From positions 1-64,000 of the forward strand of contig WGNG01000014.1 in assembly GCA_016124675.1 (NCBI GenBank): a stretch of 64,000 bases of DNA. Direction: 5' to 3'. The notes under the pieces were generated by a model, which made no database searches, was not told the DNA's origin, and was given only the letters and a program-made list of their open reading frames with translations. The DNA comes from Alphaproteobacteria bacterium (lineage in GTDB: Bacteria > Pseudomonadota > Alphaproteobacteria > Caulobacterales > Maricaulaceae). The translations under genes and the position numbers were made by a program. Shown piece after piece: positions 53,198 to 61,967 of the stretch (position 1 is the stretch's first letter; every line of letters begins with the position of its first letter).

Positions 53198-53848
53198 TCA
53201 AAGGCGCTGGGCGAGCCGGTTGAGCCGGTCAATCCCTGCATAGACCGGATTGGTCAGACGCACGCCGCCCAGCTCCACCACAAAGCAGATGCAGGTCTCG
53301 GCGCTGTCGACGCGCGGATGGTGCACATCGCCCGGCGCGGCGATACAGACATCACCGCGGCCAAAGGCGGCGCGCCCGTCATGGAAGGAACCGGCGAGCA
53401 CCAGGGTCAGTTCCTCGCCCGCATGATCATGCTGCGGCGCGCCCTTGCCCGGCGGGATGGAGAGGAGGCGGGCGGTCACGCCTTTGCCGCTCAGGCTCTC
53501 GACGGCGATGTCGCTGTAGCCGCCCAGGCGCCGGCGCCAGCCGCGATTGGCCTGACCGTCCAGCGCCCTTGCCAGCGGCGCCGGGAGCAGGCCGGACAGG
53601 GCAGCCTCGCCCGGCGCGGCGTCCGGCGCCCGCTCATCAAGGCGCGCCAGCGCGCGGGCCATGGCGTCAGCGCCGAGCGGCGCGCCCGGCAGGCGCTCCA
53701 GAAGCGCGCCGAACACGATCTCCACCGGCGCGGCCTGGCGCGCCGCCTCGGGGCGCATCACGCCCTGACACGCGGCCAGCACGCGCACCGCCTCGGGCGC
53801 TGCGCCTGACGCACAATCGAGTATCCAGCCTTCGTCCAGCATCGTCAT
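53198..53848 (-). CDS. ChrR-like cupin protein with degenerate anti-sigma zinc motif
   Basis: The 216-residue protein has the ChrR layout. The short N-terminal helix region (residues 1-55) corresponds to the anti-sigma domain. The C-terminal cupin (about 120-200) has H140, H142, E146 and H176 as metal ligands (GAPQHDHAGEELTLVLAG, GDVHHPRVD). The N-terminal HxxxCxxC zinc motif of true ChrR is replaced by AACQGVMRPEA. No RpoE-type ECF sigma gene is adjacent. It heads a four-gene unit with DUF6134, photolyase and SDR. The start could also be 53842. Confidence 0.75.
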   Translation of the reverse strand: MTMLDEGWILDCASGAAPEAVRVLAACQGVMRPEAARQAAPVEIVFGALLERLPGAPLGADAMARALARLDERAPDAAPGEAALSGLLPAPLARALDGQANRGWRRRLGGYSDIAVESLSGKGVTARLLSIPPGKGAPQHDHAGEELTLVLAGSFHDGRAAFGRGDVCIAAPGDVHHPRVDSAETCICFVVELGGVRLTNPVYAGIDRLNRLAQRL

Positions 53849-53899
53849 TGAAGTCACGCCCGCACCTCTGTACACCCCATGGCATACGCACGCCTGGCG

Positions 53900-54071
53900 C
53901 GCCCGGATCACTGCCAGGGCGAGCTGCTGGCGCGCGTGCGATGACGCGGGCAAGGACGTGCGCTTTGTCCGCCCGGAGGGCGAGGATCACTGGCTCTCCC
54001 TGCCGGAAACGCGCATCGCCATGCTGGAAGAGCTGGGCGTGTTCCTGACCACGCATCCGGGCGCGCCGTAA
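53900..54071 (+). pseudogene. Frameshifted C-terminal remnant of an S9-type peptidase
   Basis: Translation from 53915 reads QGELLARVR. After a one-base shift near 53941 it continues as DDAGKDVRFVRPEGEDHWLSLP and then ETRIAMLEELGVFLTTHPGAP with TAA at 54069-54071. This is the ending of prolyl-oligopeptidase-like hydrolases, where GEDHW carries the catalytic His. Everything upstream of about 53900 is missing. It lies on the plus strand between two minus-strand genes. Confidence 0.65.
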
Positions 54072-54076
54072 GGGGC

Positions 54077-55027
54077 TCACCCCTGCGCCAGCAGGCGCTC
54101 GCTCAAGGCCCACAGCCGCTCGGCCTGTTCGGGATCCACCGCGTAGGGGCGCACGCCATGCTCGCCGCGCTCGTGCGTCGGCTCGGCGATGTTGCAGTCC
54201 TCGCAATAGGCGCCGCCGCGCCCGTTGAGCAGCGGCGACACCGCCGCCCACACCGTGGTGGCGGCGCCTTCCTCCACCGATTTGAAACGCGCATTGATCG
54301 AGCCGTCCGCCTCGATCCAGCGCATGGCGCGCATCTCGGCCTCCTCAAGATCGCGCTGCAGGGCGGTCATGATGCCGCCTGGATGCAGCGAGAACGCCTC
54401 GACGCCCCGGCCCGCATGGCGGGTGTTGAAGCCGACGGCGAACAGGGCGTTGGCGGTCTTGGAGCGGCCATAGGCCTGAAACTTGTCATAGGGGCTGGCG
54501 CGAAAATCAGGGTCATCGAAATCCACCGCCGAGACCTTGTGGGCGACCGATGACACCATGACGAGGCGCGCCCCCTCGCCGTCCGCCATCAGGCCGGCGA
54601 GCGCGTTGGCCAGCACGAAATGGCCCAGATGATTCGTGGCGAACTGAAGCTCCCGGCCCGCAGGCGTGCGCTGCTCGGGGCAGGCCATGATCCCGGCATT
54701 GCAGATCACGAGGTCAAGCCCATCCACGCGCTCCTGCACGTCCTGCGCGCAGGCCTGCGCGCTGGCAGGGTCGGCGAGATCCAGCGCCAGCACCTCAACG
54801 CGCTCCAGGCCGGCCAGAGCCGCCTTGGCGCGCGCCAGGTCGCGGGCGGGAACCAGGACGCGCGCGCCGGCGCCGGACAGCACGCGCACCGTCTCCAGCC
54901 CGATCCCCGAATAGCCGCCCGTGACCAGCGCCGTGCGCCCGGTGAGGTCGTGACCGGCGATGACCTGCGCGGCGGTGGAGCGCTCACCGAACGGGCTGTC
55001 GACGCGGCGCTGGTTTTCGAGGGACAT
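54077..55027 (-). CDS. SDR-family oxidoreductase (retinol-dehydrogenase-like)
   Basis: The 315-residue protein is an SDR with TGGYSGIGLETVRVL for NAD(P), ICNAGIM, the active-site Ser (MVSSVAHK) and YGRSKTANALF with Tyr and Lys. The size and the C-terminal substrate loop (LHPGGIMTAL, then YCEDCNIAEP) are like the WW-oxidoreductase/retinol-dehydrogenase subgroup. ATG at 55027 starts the conserved region. The frame extends upstream to 55168 without family support. It begins six bases after the S9 remnant on the other strand. Confidence 0.9.
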   Translation of the reverse strand: MSLENQRRVDSPFGERSTAAQVIAGHDLTGRTALVTGGYSGIGLETVRVLSGAGARVLVPARDLARAKAALAGLERVEVLALDLADPASAQACAQDVQERVDGLDLVICNAGIMACPEQRTPAGRELQFATNHLGHFVLANALAGLMADGEGARLVMVSSVAHKVSAVDFDDPDFRASPYDKFQAYGRSKTANALFAVGFNTRHAGRGVEAFSLHPGGIMTALQRDLEEAEMRAMRWIEADGSINARFKSVEEGAATTVWAAVSPLLNGRGGAYCEDCNIAEPTHERGEHGVRPYAVDPEQAERLWALSERLLAQG

Positions 55028-55119
55028 GGGCGTTCTCCATTGGATGTTGCAAATCTTCCAGCCGTCAGCGTGCGCCTGTCCGCAACAATTGCCAACCCGG
55101 ATGCCAAAGCAGCACTGGA

Positions 55120-56010
55120 TCAGCTCTTCCCGCCCAGCCCCTCCCTTGCCCCCACGCCCGCAATCCACTGCGCCACGCGTCCCGGCGCCTCCATGGGCGC
55201 CAGATGGCCGACCCCGTCCATGATGCTGATCTGCGCGCCGCGCCGTTCGAGGCCGCGCGCATTGATGACGGTGGAGCCGGCTTGCGCCTTGAGCACGTGC
55301 ACGCGCGCGCCAGCATGGGCGGCGGCGGTCATGAGATCATGGCGGCAGGCTTCGAAATTGGCGCCTTCCCAGGCCGGGTCGCAGGCGAGGCGCCAGACGC
55401 GCTCACCCTCGGCCACACCTTCGACCAGACCGTCTTCCAGATAGGCCTCCAGCACCCCGGCCGGCCAGGCGGCCATGGCGGGCTTGGCGCTGTAGCGCGC
55501 CAGCGCGTCCTGCGGCGCCGCCCATCCATTGGCCCGGCGGCGCGCCCGCTCGCCCAGGCCAATGCGCGCGCGAAACAGCGGCCAAAGGGGCGTGCGCGCG
55601 GCCAGATAGATCAGGGGCGGCAGCACCACGGGCTCCACCAGCGCCAGTGGCGGCGGAGCGTCCATGCGTCCGGCCGCCAGGAGCAGGCTCGCCGCGCCCA
55701 TGGAATGGCCCGCCAGCAGGTCCGGCGGACGGTCGAGCGCAGCCATCACATGCAACAGGTCTTCAGCGTAAATATCCCAGCCGGAAAGCGCTTTCGGATC
55801 GGCGGGAAGCGTCGTGCGGCCATGGCCGCGCAGATCGACCGCAATGATGTCGAACCGGCCTGCGAGCGTCTCCAGTACGGGTTTGAGGGTCATGGCGTTA
55901 AAGCCGTTGCCGTGGGCGGCCAGCAGGCGCGGGCGCCCCGGCGCCGGCCAGGCGAGCGCGGCGATGGCGCCGCCAGGCGCCGGGATGATCAGGCGGCTTG
56001 GTTGGGTCAC
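55120..56010 (-). CDS. Alpha/beta hydrolase
   Basis: The protein has about 296 residues in the alpha/beta-hydrolase fold. It has LLAAHGNGFNAM near the oxyanion hole, IIAVDLRGHGRT, and the nucleophile elbow GHSMGAASL with its Ser. An Asp follows in the C-terminal half and the catalytic His is in MDGVGHLAPMEAP. A GTG at 56010 with GGAGG nine bases upstream is chosen; an ATG at 56052 would add 14 residues that are not conserved. The substrate is unknown (esterase or lipase-like). Confidence 0.82.
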   Translation of the reverse strand: MTQPSRLIIPAPGGAIAALAWPAPGRPRLLAAHGNGFNAMTLKPVLETLAGRFDIIAVDLRGHGRTTLPADPKALSGWDIYAEDLLHVMAALDRPPDLLAGHSMGAASLLLAAGRMDAPPPLALVEPVVLPPLIYLAARTPLWPLFRARIGLGERARRRANGWAAPQDALARYSAKPAMAAWPAGVLEAYLEDGLVEGVAEGERVWRLACDPAWEGANFEACRHDLMTAAAHAGARVHVLKAQAGSTVINARGLERRGAQISIMDGVGHLAPMEAPGRVAQWIAGVGAREGLGGKS

Positions 56011-56137
56011 TGGGCCTGGCCTCCGGCTGACACGGGCGTGAGCGCGCTGCACAAACTGGCGAGTTTGCGTGTTCGGGCAAGCCCCGGCGGCGCCGATGCG
56101 CTAATTTGCCTGTGTCAGCCGAACAAGGAGCCCCGCC

Positions 56138-56902
56138 ATGGCCGCGCGCATGCTCGCCCTGTGCCTCATCTGGACCGCCTTGGCGCCGTCCGCCTTCGCC
56201 GATGATCTGCACGCCGTCTGGGACCGGCTCCTGGGCGAGTATGTCGTGGACGGCGCCGATGGCGTGGACCGGGTCGATTATGACCGGCTGCGCGCCGCTG
56301 AGGCCGACCGCGCCGCCCTTGATGCGTATATCGCGGCGCTGGAGGCCCAGCCCGTCAGCACGCTGGCGCGCGGCGAGCAGTTTGCGCTGTGGGCCAATCT
56401 CTACAACGCGGTCACCGTGCGCCTGATCGTTGAAGGGAACCCCGAGCGCTCCATCATGCAGATCCGGCCAAACCTGTTCTCCATCGGCCCCTGGGGCGCC
56501 GACCGGGTGATGGTGGAGGGCCGCGCCTTGTCGCTGGACGATATCGAGCACGCGATCATGCGCCGGCAGTTCGAGGCCGCTCTGGTGCATTATGCGGTGA
56601 ACTGCGCCTCCATCGGCTGCCCGGACATCCGCAGGCGCGCCTGGCGGGCGCAGACCCTCGATGAAGACCTGGACGCTGCAGCGCGCGCCTATGTGAACCA
56701 TCCGCGCGGGGTCACGGTGACCGGTCGGGGCCTCGTCATCTCGCGGATCTACAAGTGGTACGAGGAAGACTTCGGCGGCAACGATTCAGGCGTCATCGCG
56801 CACCTGCTAAGATATGCCGAGCCAGAGCTCGCCAGCGCGATCAACGCCAATCCGCGCATTGCCAGCCACGCCTATGACTGGGCGCTCAACCGTCCTGAAT
56901 GA
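56138..56902 (+). CDS. DUF547 domain-containing exported protein
   Basis: The 254-residue protein has a signal peptide (LALCLIWTALAPSAFA). The DUF547 core is visible: EQFALWANLYNAVTVRLIVE, LSLDDIEHAIMR, VHYAVNCASIGCPDIRR (conserved Asn-Cys-x-Ser), and the final KWYEEDFGG. DUF547 proteins have a papain-like Cys/His arrangement, with Cys in NCAS as the candidate nucleophile. It ends 16 bases before the convergent hydrolase gene. Confidence 0.88.
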   Translation: MAARMLALCLIWTALAPSAFADDLHAVWDRLLGEYVVDGADGVDRVDYDRLRAAEADRAALDAYIAALEAQPVSTLARGEQFALWANLYNAVTVRLIVEGNPERSIMQIRPNLFSIGPWGADRVMVEGRALSLDDIEHAIMRRQFEAALVHYAVNCASIGCPDIRRRAWRAQTLDEDLDAAARAYVNHPRGVTVTGRGLVISRIYKWYEEDFGGNDSGVIAHLLRYAEPELASAINANPRIASHAYDWALNRPE

Positions 56903-56918
56903 AGCTCAGCGCCGCCCG

Positions 56919-59018
56919 CTAGAACGGCCCGATATCCCAGACGAAGGCGAATGTGGTCAGCGCTGCTGCGGCGAGGCCCATCAGGGTGATCCCTGCCAGC
57001 GTACCGAACCGCACCCGCTCGCCCGACGCCAGCGTGCGCGCCAGCAGGATGAGGCTGCCAAGCCCCAGAAGGCCCGTGAGCAGCAGGAGCCAGCTTCCGG
57101 CCCCGGCCGGGGCTGCAAGTCCGGCAAGGATCGCGGCTTCGGCATCCTCAATCAGGCGCGCGGCGCCCGCGCCCACGAGCGCCAGGCCGGCGAGCCCGCT
57201 GACCCCGGCCAGCCAGGCGGCCAGCCGCGCGCCGCCGGTGAGGGCGGCGAGCTCTGCGGCGGGGCGCCGGTCGATGATCCGGGCGAGCACCGCCATCGGC
57301 AGCATGATCACGCCCAGCAGCAGGATCAGCCCGCTGACGCCAACCCAGGCCATGGGCGCGATGAAGGCCTTTGGCGCGTCAGGGCTCAGTGCAAGGGCGC
57401 GGTAAATCCCTGTCGTCCACATCAGGTCTTCGTATTGCGGCGCGCCCGCGCCCGCCTCAAGGCAGGCGGCGTCCAGTCCCGCCAGGTCCCGGTTGTCGAA
57501 AAACTCGCGCATTACCTGACCGCCGCACTCCGGCATGGATCGGGTCGGGCCGTGACCGGCGTAGGGAACCTCCACATAGCGCGAGCCCGGCATGGCCTCG
57601 TGGATGTAGACCGCCAGCCAGGGCGGGGTGATCGGGTCCCAGGCGCCATTGACGATCAGGGTCGGGACGTCGGTCTGCACCAGGGCGTAATCGGCCCGGT
57701 CGCGCGGCGTCAGCCCGGCCTCCTCGCACACCTGCGCGGCGCGCTGCGAGCCGGCGACCGACACGACCAGCCCGTGCCAGCGGCTGCCCGCGCTCGCCTC
57801 GGCGGCTGCCAGTTCCGCCTGCACATAGCCGTCATTGCATTGCACCGCCGCCGACATGCCCGGCGACATCGTCATCCCGCCGCCCGGCCCCATGCCGCCT
57901 GACAAGGCCACGGCGAGCCCGTCCAGGACCACAGGATCGCGCTGCGTCAGGGCGTCGGCCATATTGGACATGAGCGCGGGAATGAAGGCGTAGGTCTCCT
58001 GCTCATACGCCAGCGAGAACGGCATGTAGGCGAGCAGGGCGGGCGGCAGCCAGGTTTCGCCCCCGGGGGCGAGTTCTGGATCGGCCGCCGCCAGCATCAC
58101 CGGATCATCGCGCAGCGACTCCATCGCCGCGAACAGGCGCGCTTCCAGGTCCTCGCAGGCGCGCGCGCCGTCGCAGTCGCCGGTGAAGTTCGCGACCAGC
58201 ACATCGAAAATGCGCGACATGTCAAACAGGTCATGCAAATCGTTCGGGACGATCGCATCGAGCACCAGCGCGCGCACGCCGCCCGGGTCCTGGCGCAGCA
58301 GCATCTGGCCGAGATGCGAGCCATACGAAATGCCCCAGACATTCCACTGCTCGTATCCCAGCGCCTCGCGCAGGGCGCGCACGTCGCGCGCATTCTCCAC
58401 GGTGTTGTAGCCTGAAAGGTCTATCCCCTGTTCAGCCGCCTCGCGAAAGCACAGCGCATTGCGCTCGGCGCTGGCGATCATCATTTCGTCGAGATTGCGC
58501 GCCGCATTAAGGCCCGGGTCGATGGTGTTGAACTGCGGGCAGAACGACGTGCTGGCCCCGATCCCGCGCTGTTCGAGAATGTACAGCGCGCGGGTCTGCG
58601 CAATCGGGTGGTCCTTCAGGCGCCCCACATAGGCGTCGACCCCGACGCCCGGACCGCCGGTCAGGTAGATCACGGGATCGTCACGGTGCTCGGCCTCATC
58701 CTCGCCGGTGGGGGATATCCGCACATAGTGAAGCTGGATAAGCCGCGATCCCGCCCGCTCGCGATTTTCCGGGACGGTGATCATCCCGCAGGACACCTCG
58801 CCCGGTTCGTAGTCGATCTCGCCCCGGAACGGGCAGACGAGGGGGGTGAGCCGGGTGTCCGTAGTCTGAAGGCGCGCGGCGGGGTCCGGCTCTGTCTCAA
58901 AAACCGCCTCCTGTGCGCCCACAGGGGCCGCCTGTGTCTCCACAGCGGCGTCTGTTGTCTCCTGATGCGCCGTCAAAAGCGACACGGCGGCGCCGGCCAG
59001 CACGATCCAGTTCATCAT
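56919..59018 (-). CDS. Secreted-type alpha/beta hydrolase (S33/TAP-like) with four C-terminal membrane helices
   Basis: The 699-residue protein has an N-terminal signal or anchor. An alpha/beta-hydrolase domain follows, with YLTGGPGVGVDAY (oxyanion HGGPG-type), the nucleophile Ser231 in GISYG, NGAWDPITPP (Asp) and YAGHGPT (His). This is the tripeptidyl/proline aminopeptidase-like layout. The last 130 residues hold four hydrophobic helices (VGVSGLILLLGVIML, AAWLAGVSGLAGLALVG, WLLLLTGLLGLGSLILL, GITLMGLAAAALTTFAF). GAGGAGAGG precedes the ATG at 59018. The membrane tail is unusual for S33 enzymes. Confidence 0.85.
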   Translation of the reverse strand: MMNWIVLAGAAVSLLTAHQETTDAAVETQAAPVGAQEAVFETEPDPAARLQTTDTRLTPLVCPFRGEIDYEPGEVSCGMITVPENRERAGSRLIQLHYVRISPTGEDEAEHRDDPVIYLTGGPGVGVDAYVGRLKDHPIAQTRALYILEQRGIGASTSFCPQFNTIDPGLNAARNLDEMMIASAERNALCFREAAEQGIDLSGYNTVENARDVRALREALGYEQWNVWGISYGSHLGQMLLRQDPGGVRALVLDAIVPNDLHDLFDMSRIFDVLVANFTGDCDGARACEDLEARLFAAMESLRDDPVMLAAADPELAPGGETWLPPALLAYMPFSLAYEQETYAFIPALMSNMADALTQRDPVVLDGLAVALSGGMGPGGGMTMSPGMSAAVQCNDGYVQAELAAAEASAGSRWHGLVVSVAGSQRAAQVCEEAGLTPRDRADYALVQTDVPTLIVNGAWDPITPPWLAVYIHEAMPGSRYVEVPYAGHGPTRSMPECGGQVMREFFDNRDLAGLDAACLEAGAGAPQYEDLMWTTGIYRALALSPDAPKAFIAPMAWVGVSGLILLLGVIMLPMAVLARIIDRRPAAELAALTGGARLAAWLAGVSGLAGLALVGAGAARLIEDAEAAILAGLAAPAGAGSWLLLLTGLLGLGSLILLARTLASGERVRFGTLAGITLMGLAAAALTTFAFVWDIGPF

Positions 59019-59097
59019 GGCGAACCTCTCCTCAAACCCCTCGCACCAGTGGCCGGCGTCCGCCTGCTTTCGTGAATACAGGCGGCGCCCCGCGCGA

Positions 59098-60111
59098 TTA
59101 CTCGAATTCGGAAATCTCGATCCGGCCCGGCTGACCGTTGCGGCCCGACCCGTAGGACCCGAACCAGATATCGTAACGGCCCGTCGCCGGCTGGCGGAAC
59201 ACCAGTTGCGCCTGCACGCTGTCACCACTGTCGTCGTCACAGTGCCAGCTGCCGTCCGGGGCGTTCACCACCAGTGTCGTGTCAAAATCAGCCAGGGCAC
59301 GCAAGACGAGTGGAAATATGCTCCCGGCCCTATACTGTACCGACAGGTCGGGTGCAGACCCGGTATACCCGCGGCAGCGGCCGTCGCCGGCATAACCATT
59401 ATGCAATTCGTTCGGCACCGCGACTTCGCCGCGCACATAGACATTAACAATGCGCGGGTCAGGCGTGAAGCCGGATGTCAGCGTAATCAGGCCATGTAAT
59501 GGCGTGGCTGTGAAGTCTAGGCTGCCGCCGAAATTCGATCCGTTAAGTATTTCTGAAATCTCAAGCCTTGCAGGCTGGTAGTTATTGCTGGACGAATAAG
59601 CGCCGACCCAGATGTCGTACTGGCCGGACAGGGGCTGATCCCATTGCAGCATGGCCTGGACGCCCTCGCCGCTGTCATCATCACAATACCAGGTCCCGTC
59701 CGGAGCATTCACGACGAGCGTGGTATCAAAGGCGGCCGCCGCGCGAATGATCAGCGGCAGAAAGCCGCCCGCTTCGTAATACAGTCGAAAATCAGGCGCA
59801 TAGGCGATATTGCCCCGGCAGCGCTGATCGCCTGCCCACCCGAGGGAATAGCCCGAAAGCGATGAATCTGCGTCCAGCTCCCCGCCGGCCAGGAGGTTGA
59901 TGACATAGGGGTCCGGTGTGAATCCCTCGGCCAGCGACACAGATCCGTATTCCGGATCCAGCGAGTAATCAGGCTGCGCCAGGCCGGCGGCGAGGCTTTT
60001 GACTGCGGCTGCAGGCCCGCCAGCCTGATGCGAATGCTCGCTGACGGCCAGAGCGGCGCCAGGCGCGGCCATGATGAGTGATGCGGCGATCGCTGTTTGA
60101 ATCAATGACAT
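59098..60111 (-). CDS. Exported protein with two PPC-like beta repeats
   Basis: The 337-residue protein has a signal peptide (IAASLIMAAPGAALA). Two copies of a module of about 120 residues follow. Each has GFTPDP, a CRG core after G(D/W)GD/R, an APD(F/L) stretch, FDTTLVVNAPDG, W(Y/H)CDDDSG and YDIW(V/F)GSY. The Asp-rich CDDDSG suggests Ca2+ binding, as in bacterial pre-peptidase C-terminal domains. No catalytic domain is present. It is divergent from fmt, 181 bases away. Confidence 0.75.
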   Translation of the reverse strand: MSLIQTAIAASLIMAAPGAALAVSEHSHQAGGPAAAVKSLAAGLAQPDYSLDPEYGSVSLAEGFTPDPYVINLLAGGELDADSSLSGYSLGWAGDQRCRGNIAYAPDFRLYYEAGGFLPLIIRAAAAFDTTLVVNAPDGTWYCDDDSGEGVQAMLQWDQPLSGQYDIWVGAYSSSNNYQPARLEISEILNGSNFGGSLDFTATPLHGLITLTSGFTPDPRIVNVYVRGEVAVPNELHNGYAGDGRCRGYTGSAPDLSVQYRAGSIFPLVLRALADFDTTLVVNAPDGSWHCDDDSGDSVQAQLVFRQPATGRYDIWFGSYGSGRNGQPGRIEISEFE

Positions 60112-60292
60112 GGATGTCCCCCCGGTTTGAGTGTGGTGATCGTGACAAATCTTCAGGGCGCCGACAACTGACAAAGCGGTCGTCCCGGCCAGAAAATCGG
60201 GTGCGCCGCATCTCGCGCTCGCTGCTGTGGTCAAAGAGCGCCGGCGCGGCTATCAGACGGCTGAGCAACCAGAACCGGGATTTTGAGCGGTC

Positions 60293-61225
60293 ATGAGCCT
60301 TCGCCTCGCCTTCATGGGAACGCCCGCCTTCGCCGCCGCTTCGCTGGCTGAAATCGCCGGAGCGGGTCACGAGATTGCGGCGGTCTACACCCAGCCCGAG
60401 CGTCCGCGCGGGCGCGGCCAGGCGAGCGCGAAAACGCCGGTTCATGAACTGGCGCAGCAGCTTGGCCTGCCTGTGTTTACGCCGGAAAGCTTTCGCGCGA
60501 CGGACGTGCTTGAGGCGTTCGAGGCGCTCGATCTCAATGCCGCCTGTGTCGTCGCCTATGGCCAGATCCTGCCGCAGCGCGCGCTCGACGCGCCGCAACT
60601 GGGCTGCCTCAACCTGCACGCCTCGCTCTTGCCGCGCTGGCGCGGGGCGGCGCCGATCCAGCGCGCGATCATGGCCGGCGACGAGATCACCGGCGTGCAG
60701 ATCATGCAGATGGAGGCGGGGCTCGACACCGGCCCGGTGCTGATGAGCGAAACCGTGCCCATTCTTGAAAGCGACACGGCCGGTTCGTTGCACGACCGGC
60801 TGATGCAGGTGGGCGCTCTGCTCTGGCCGCGCACGCTCGCCGCGCTGGAGCGCGGTTCGCTGGCAGCCAGGCCCCAAAGCGAGGCCGGCGTCACCTATGC
60901 GCGCAAGATCACACGCGAAGAGGCGCATGTCGACTGGTCGCGCCCTGCGGGTGAAGTCGCTGATAACATTCGCGGCCTGTCGCCGTTTCCCGGCGCCTGG
61001 TTCGCGCTATCAGGCCCGAAGGGCGAGCTGCGCGTGAAAGTCCATTTCGCCGTTCCCGAACGCGGCATTGGCGAGCCGGGCGAGGCGCTCGATGATCGTC
61101 TCCTCATCGCTTGCGGCCGCGGCGCGGTGCGCCTCACCCGCCTCCAGCGCGAGGGCCGAGGCGTGATGGAAGCCGTTGAATTCCTGCGCGGAACGCCTGT
61201 CCCTGCCGGGGCACGGCTGCGCTGA
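60293..61225 (+). CDS. fmt: Methionyl-tRNA formyltransferase
   Basis: The 310-residue protein formylates initiator Met-tRNA. Motifs are FMGTPAFAAASLAEI, YTQPERPRGRGQ, NLHASLLPRWRGAAPIQRAI with the catalytic Asn/His, and MEAGLDTGPVLM. The C-terminal OB-like domain begins near residue 205. It starts a tight pair with truA (one base gap). The usual deformylase gene def is not upstream here. Confidence 0.97.
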   Translation: MSLRLAFMGTPAFAAASLAEIAGAGHEIAAVYTQPERPRGRGQASAKTPVHELAQQLGLPVFTPESFRATDVLEAFEALDLNAACVVAYGQILPQRALDAPQLGCLNLHASLLPRWRGAAPIQRAIMAGDEITGVQIMQMEAGLDTGPVLMSETVPILESDTAGSLHDRLMQVGALLWPRTLAALERGSLAARPQSEAGVTYARKITREEAHVDWSRPAGEVADNIRGLSPFPGAWFALSGPKGELRVKVHFAVPERGIGEPGEALDDRLLIACGRGAVRLTRLQREGRGVMEAVEFLRGTPVPAGARLR

Positions 61226-61226
61226 C

Positions 61227-61967
61227 ATGCCCCGCTATCACCTGACCATCGAATATGACGGGCGGCCCTTTGTCGGCTGGCAGCGCCAGGACAATGGCCC
61301 GTCAGTTCAGGCTGCGCTGGAGCGCGCTGCGGCGGCGCTGGATGGCGGCCCGCGCGAAGTCTACGGGGCGGGGCGCACCGATTCGGGCGTTCATGCGCTG
61401 GCCCAGAGCGCACATGTCGATCTCAACAAGGACCTGGCGCCGGGCAAGGTGCGCGACGCGATCAATCATTATCTCGGACCCGATCCGATCGCCGTGCTGT
61501 CGGCGCGGCGTGTGGATGACCGGTTTCATGCGCGCTTCTCTGCGGTGAAGCGCGGCTATGTCTACCGCATCATCCCGCGCCGGGCGCGTCTGGCGCTGGA
61601 GGCGGGCCGGGCCTGGCGCACGCCGCGCCTCCTGAACGTCGCCGGGATGCACGAGGCGGCCCAGTCGCTGGTCGGCCTGCACGATTTCACCACCTTCCGC
61701 GACGCGCGTTGCCAGGCTGAATCGCCTGTCAGATCCATCGACGCCATCGCGGTGCAAGAGCTGGATGGCGAGGTGCGTCTGAGCGTGGAGGCCATCAGCT
61801 TCCTGCACCGCCAGGTGCGCTCGATCACCGGCTCGCTGGTGGAGGTGGGTCTTGGCAAATGGTCGGTCAGTGATTTCGCCGATGCGCTGGACGCCGCCGA
61901 CCGGACGCGCTGCGGGCCGGTCGCCCCGCCAGACGGGCTGTACCTGGCGTTTGTGCGCTACAGCTGA
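61227..61967 (+). CDS. truA: tRNA pseudouridine(38-40) synthase TruA
   Basis: The 246-residue protein modifies the anticodon arm. The catalytic Asp is in GAGRTDSGVHALAQ. Other features are the family start RYHLTIEYDGRPFVGWQRQ, SARRVDDRFHARF and SFLHRQVRSITGSLVEVGLGK. ATG at 61227 directly follows the fmt stop. It overlaps the end of the convergent membrane-protein gene by ten bases. Confidence 0.97.
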   Translation: MPRYHLTIEYDGRPFVGWQRQDNGPSVQAALERAAAALDGGPREVYGAGRTDSGVHALAQSAHVDLNKDLAPGKVRDAINHYLGPDPIAVLSARRVDDRFHARFSAVKRGYVYRIIPRRARLALEAGRAWRTPRLLNVAGMHEAAQSLVGLHDFTTFRDARCQAESPVRSIDAIAVQELDGEVRLSVEAISFLHRQVRSITGSLVEVGLGKWSVSDFADALDAADRTRCGPVAPPDGLYLAFVRYS

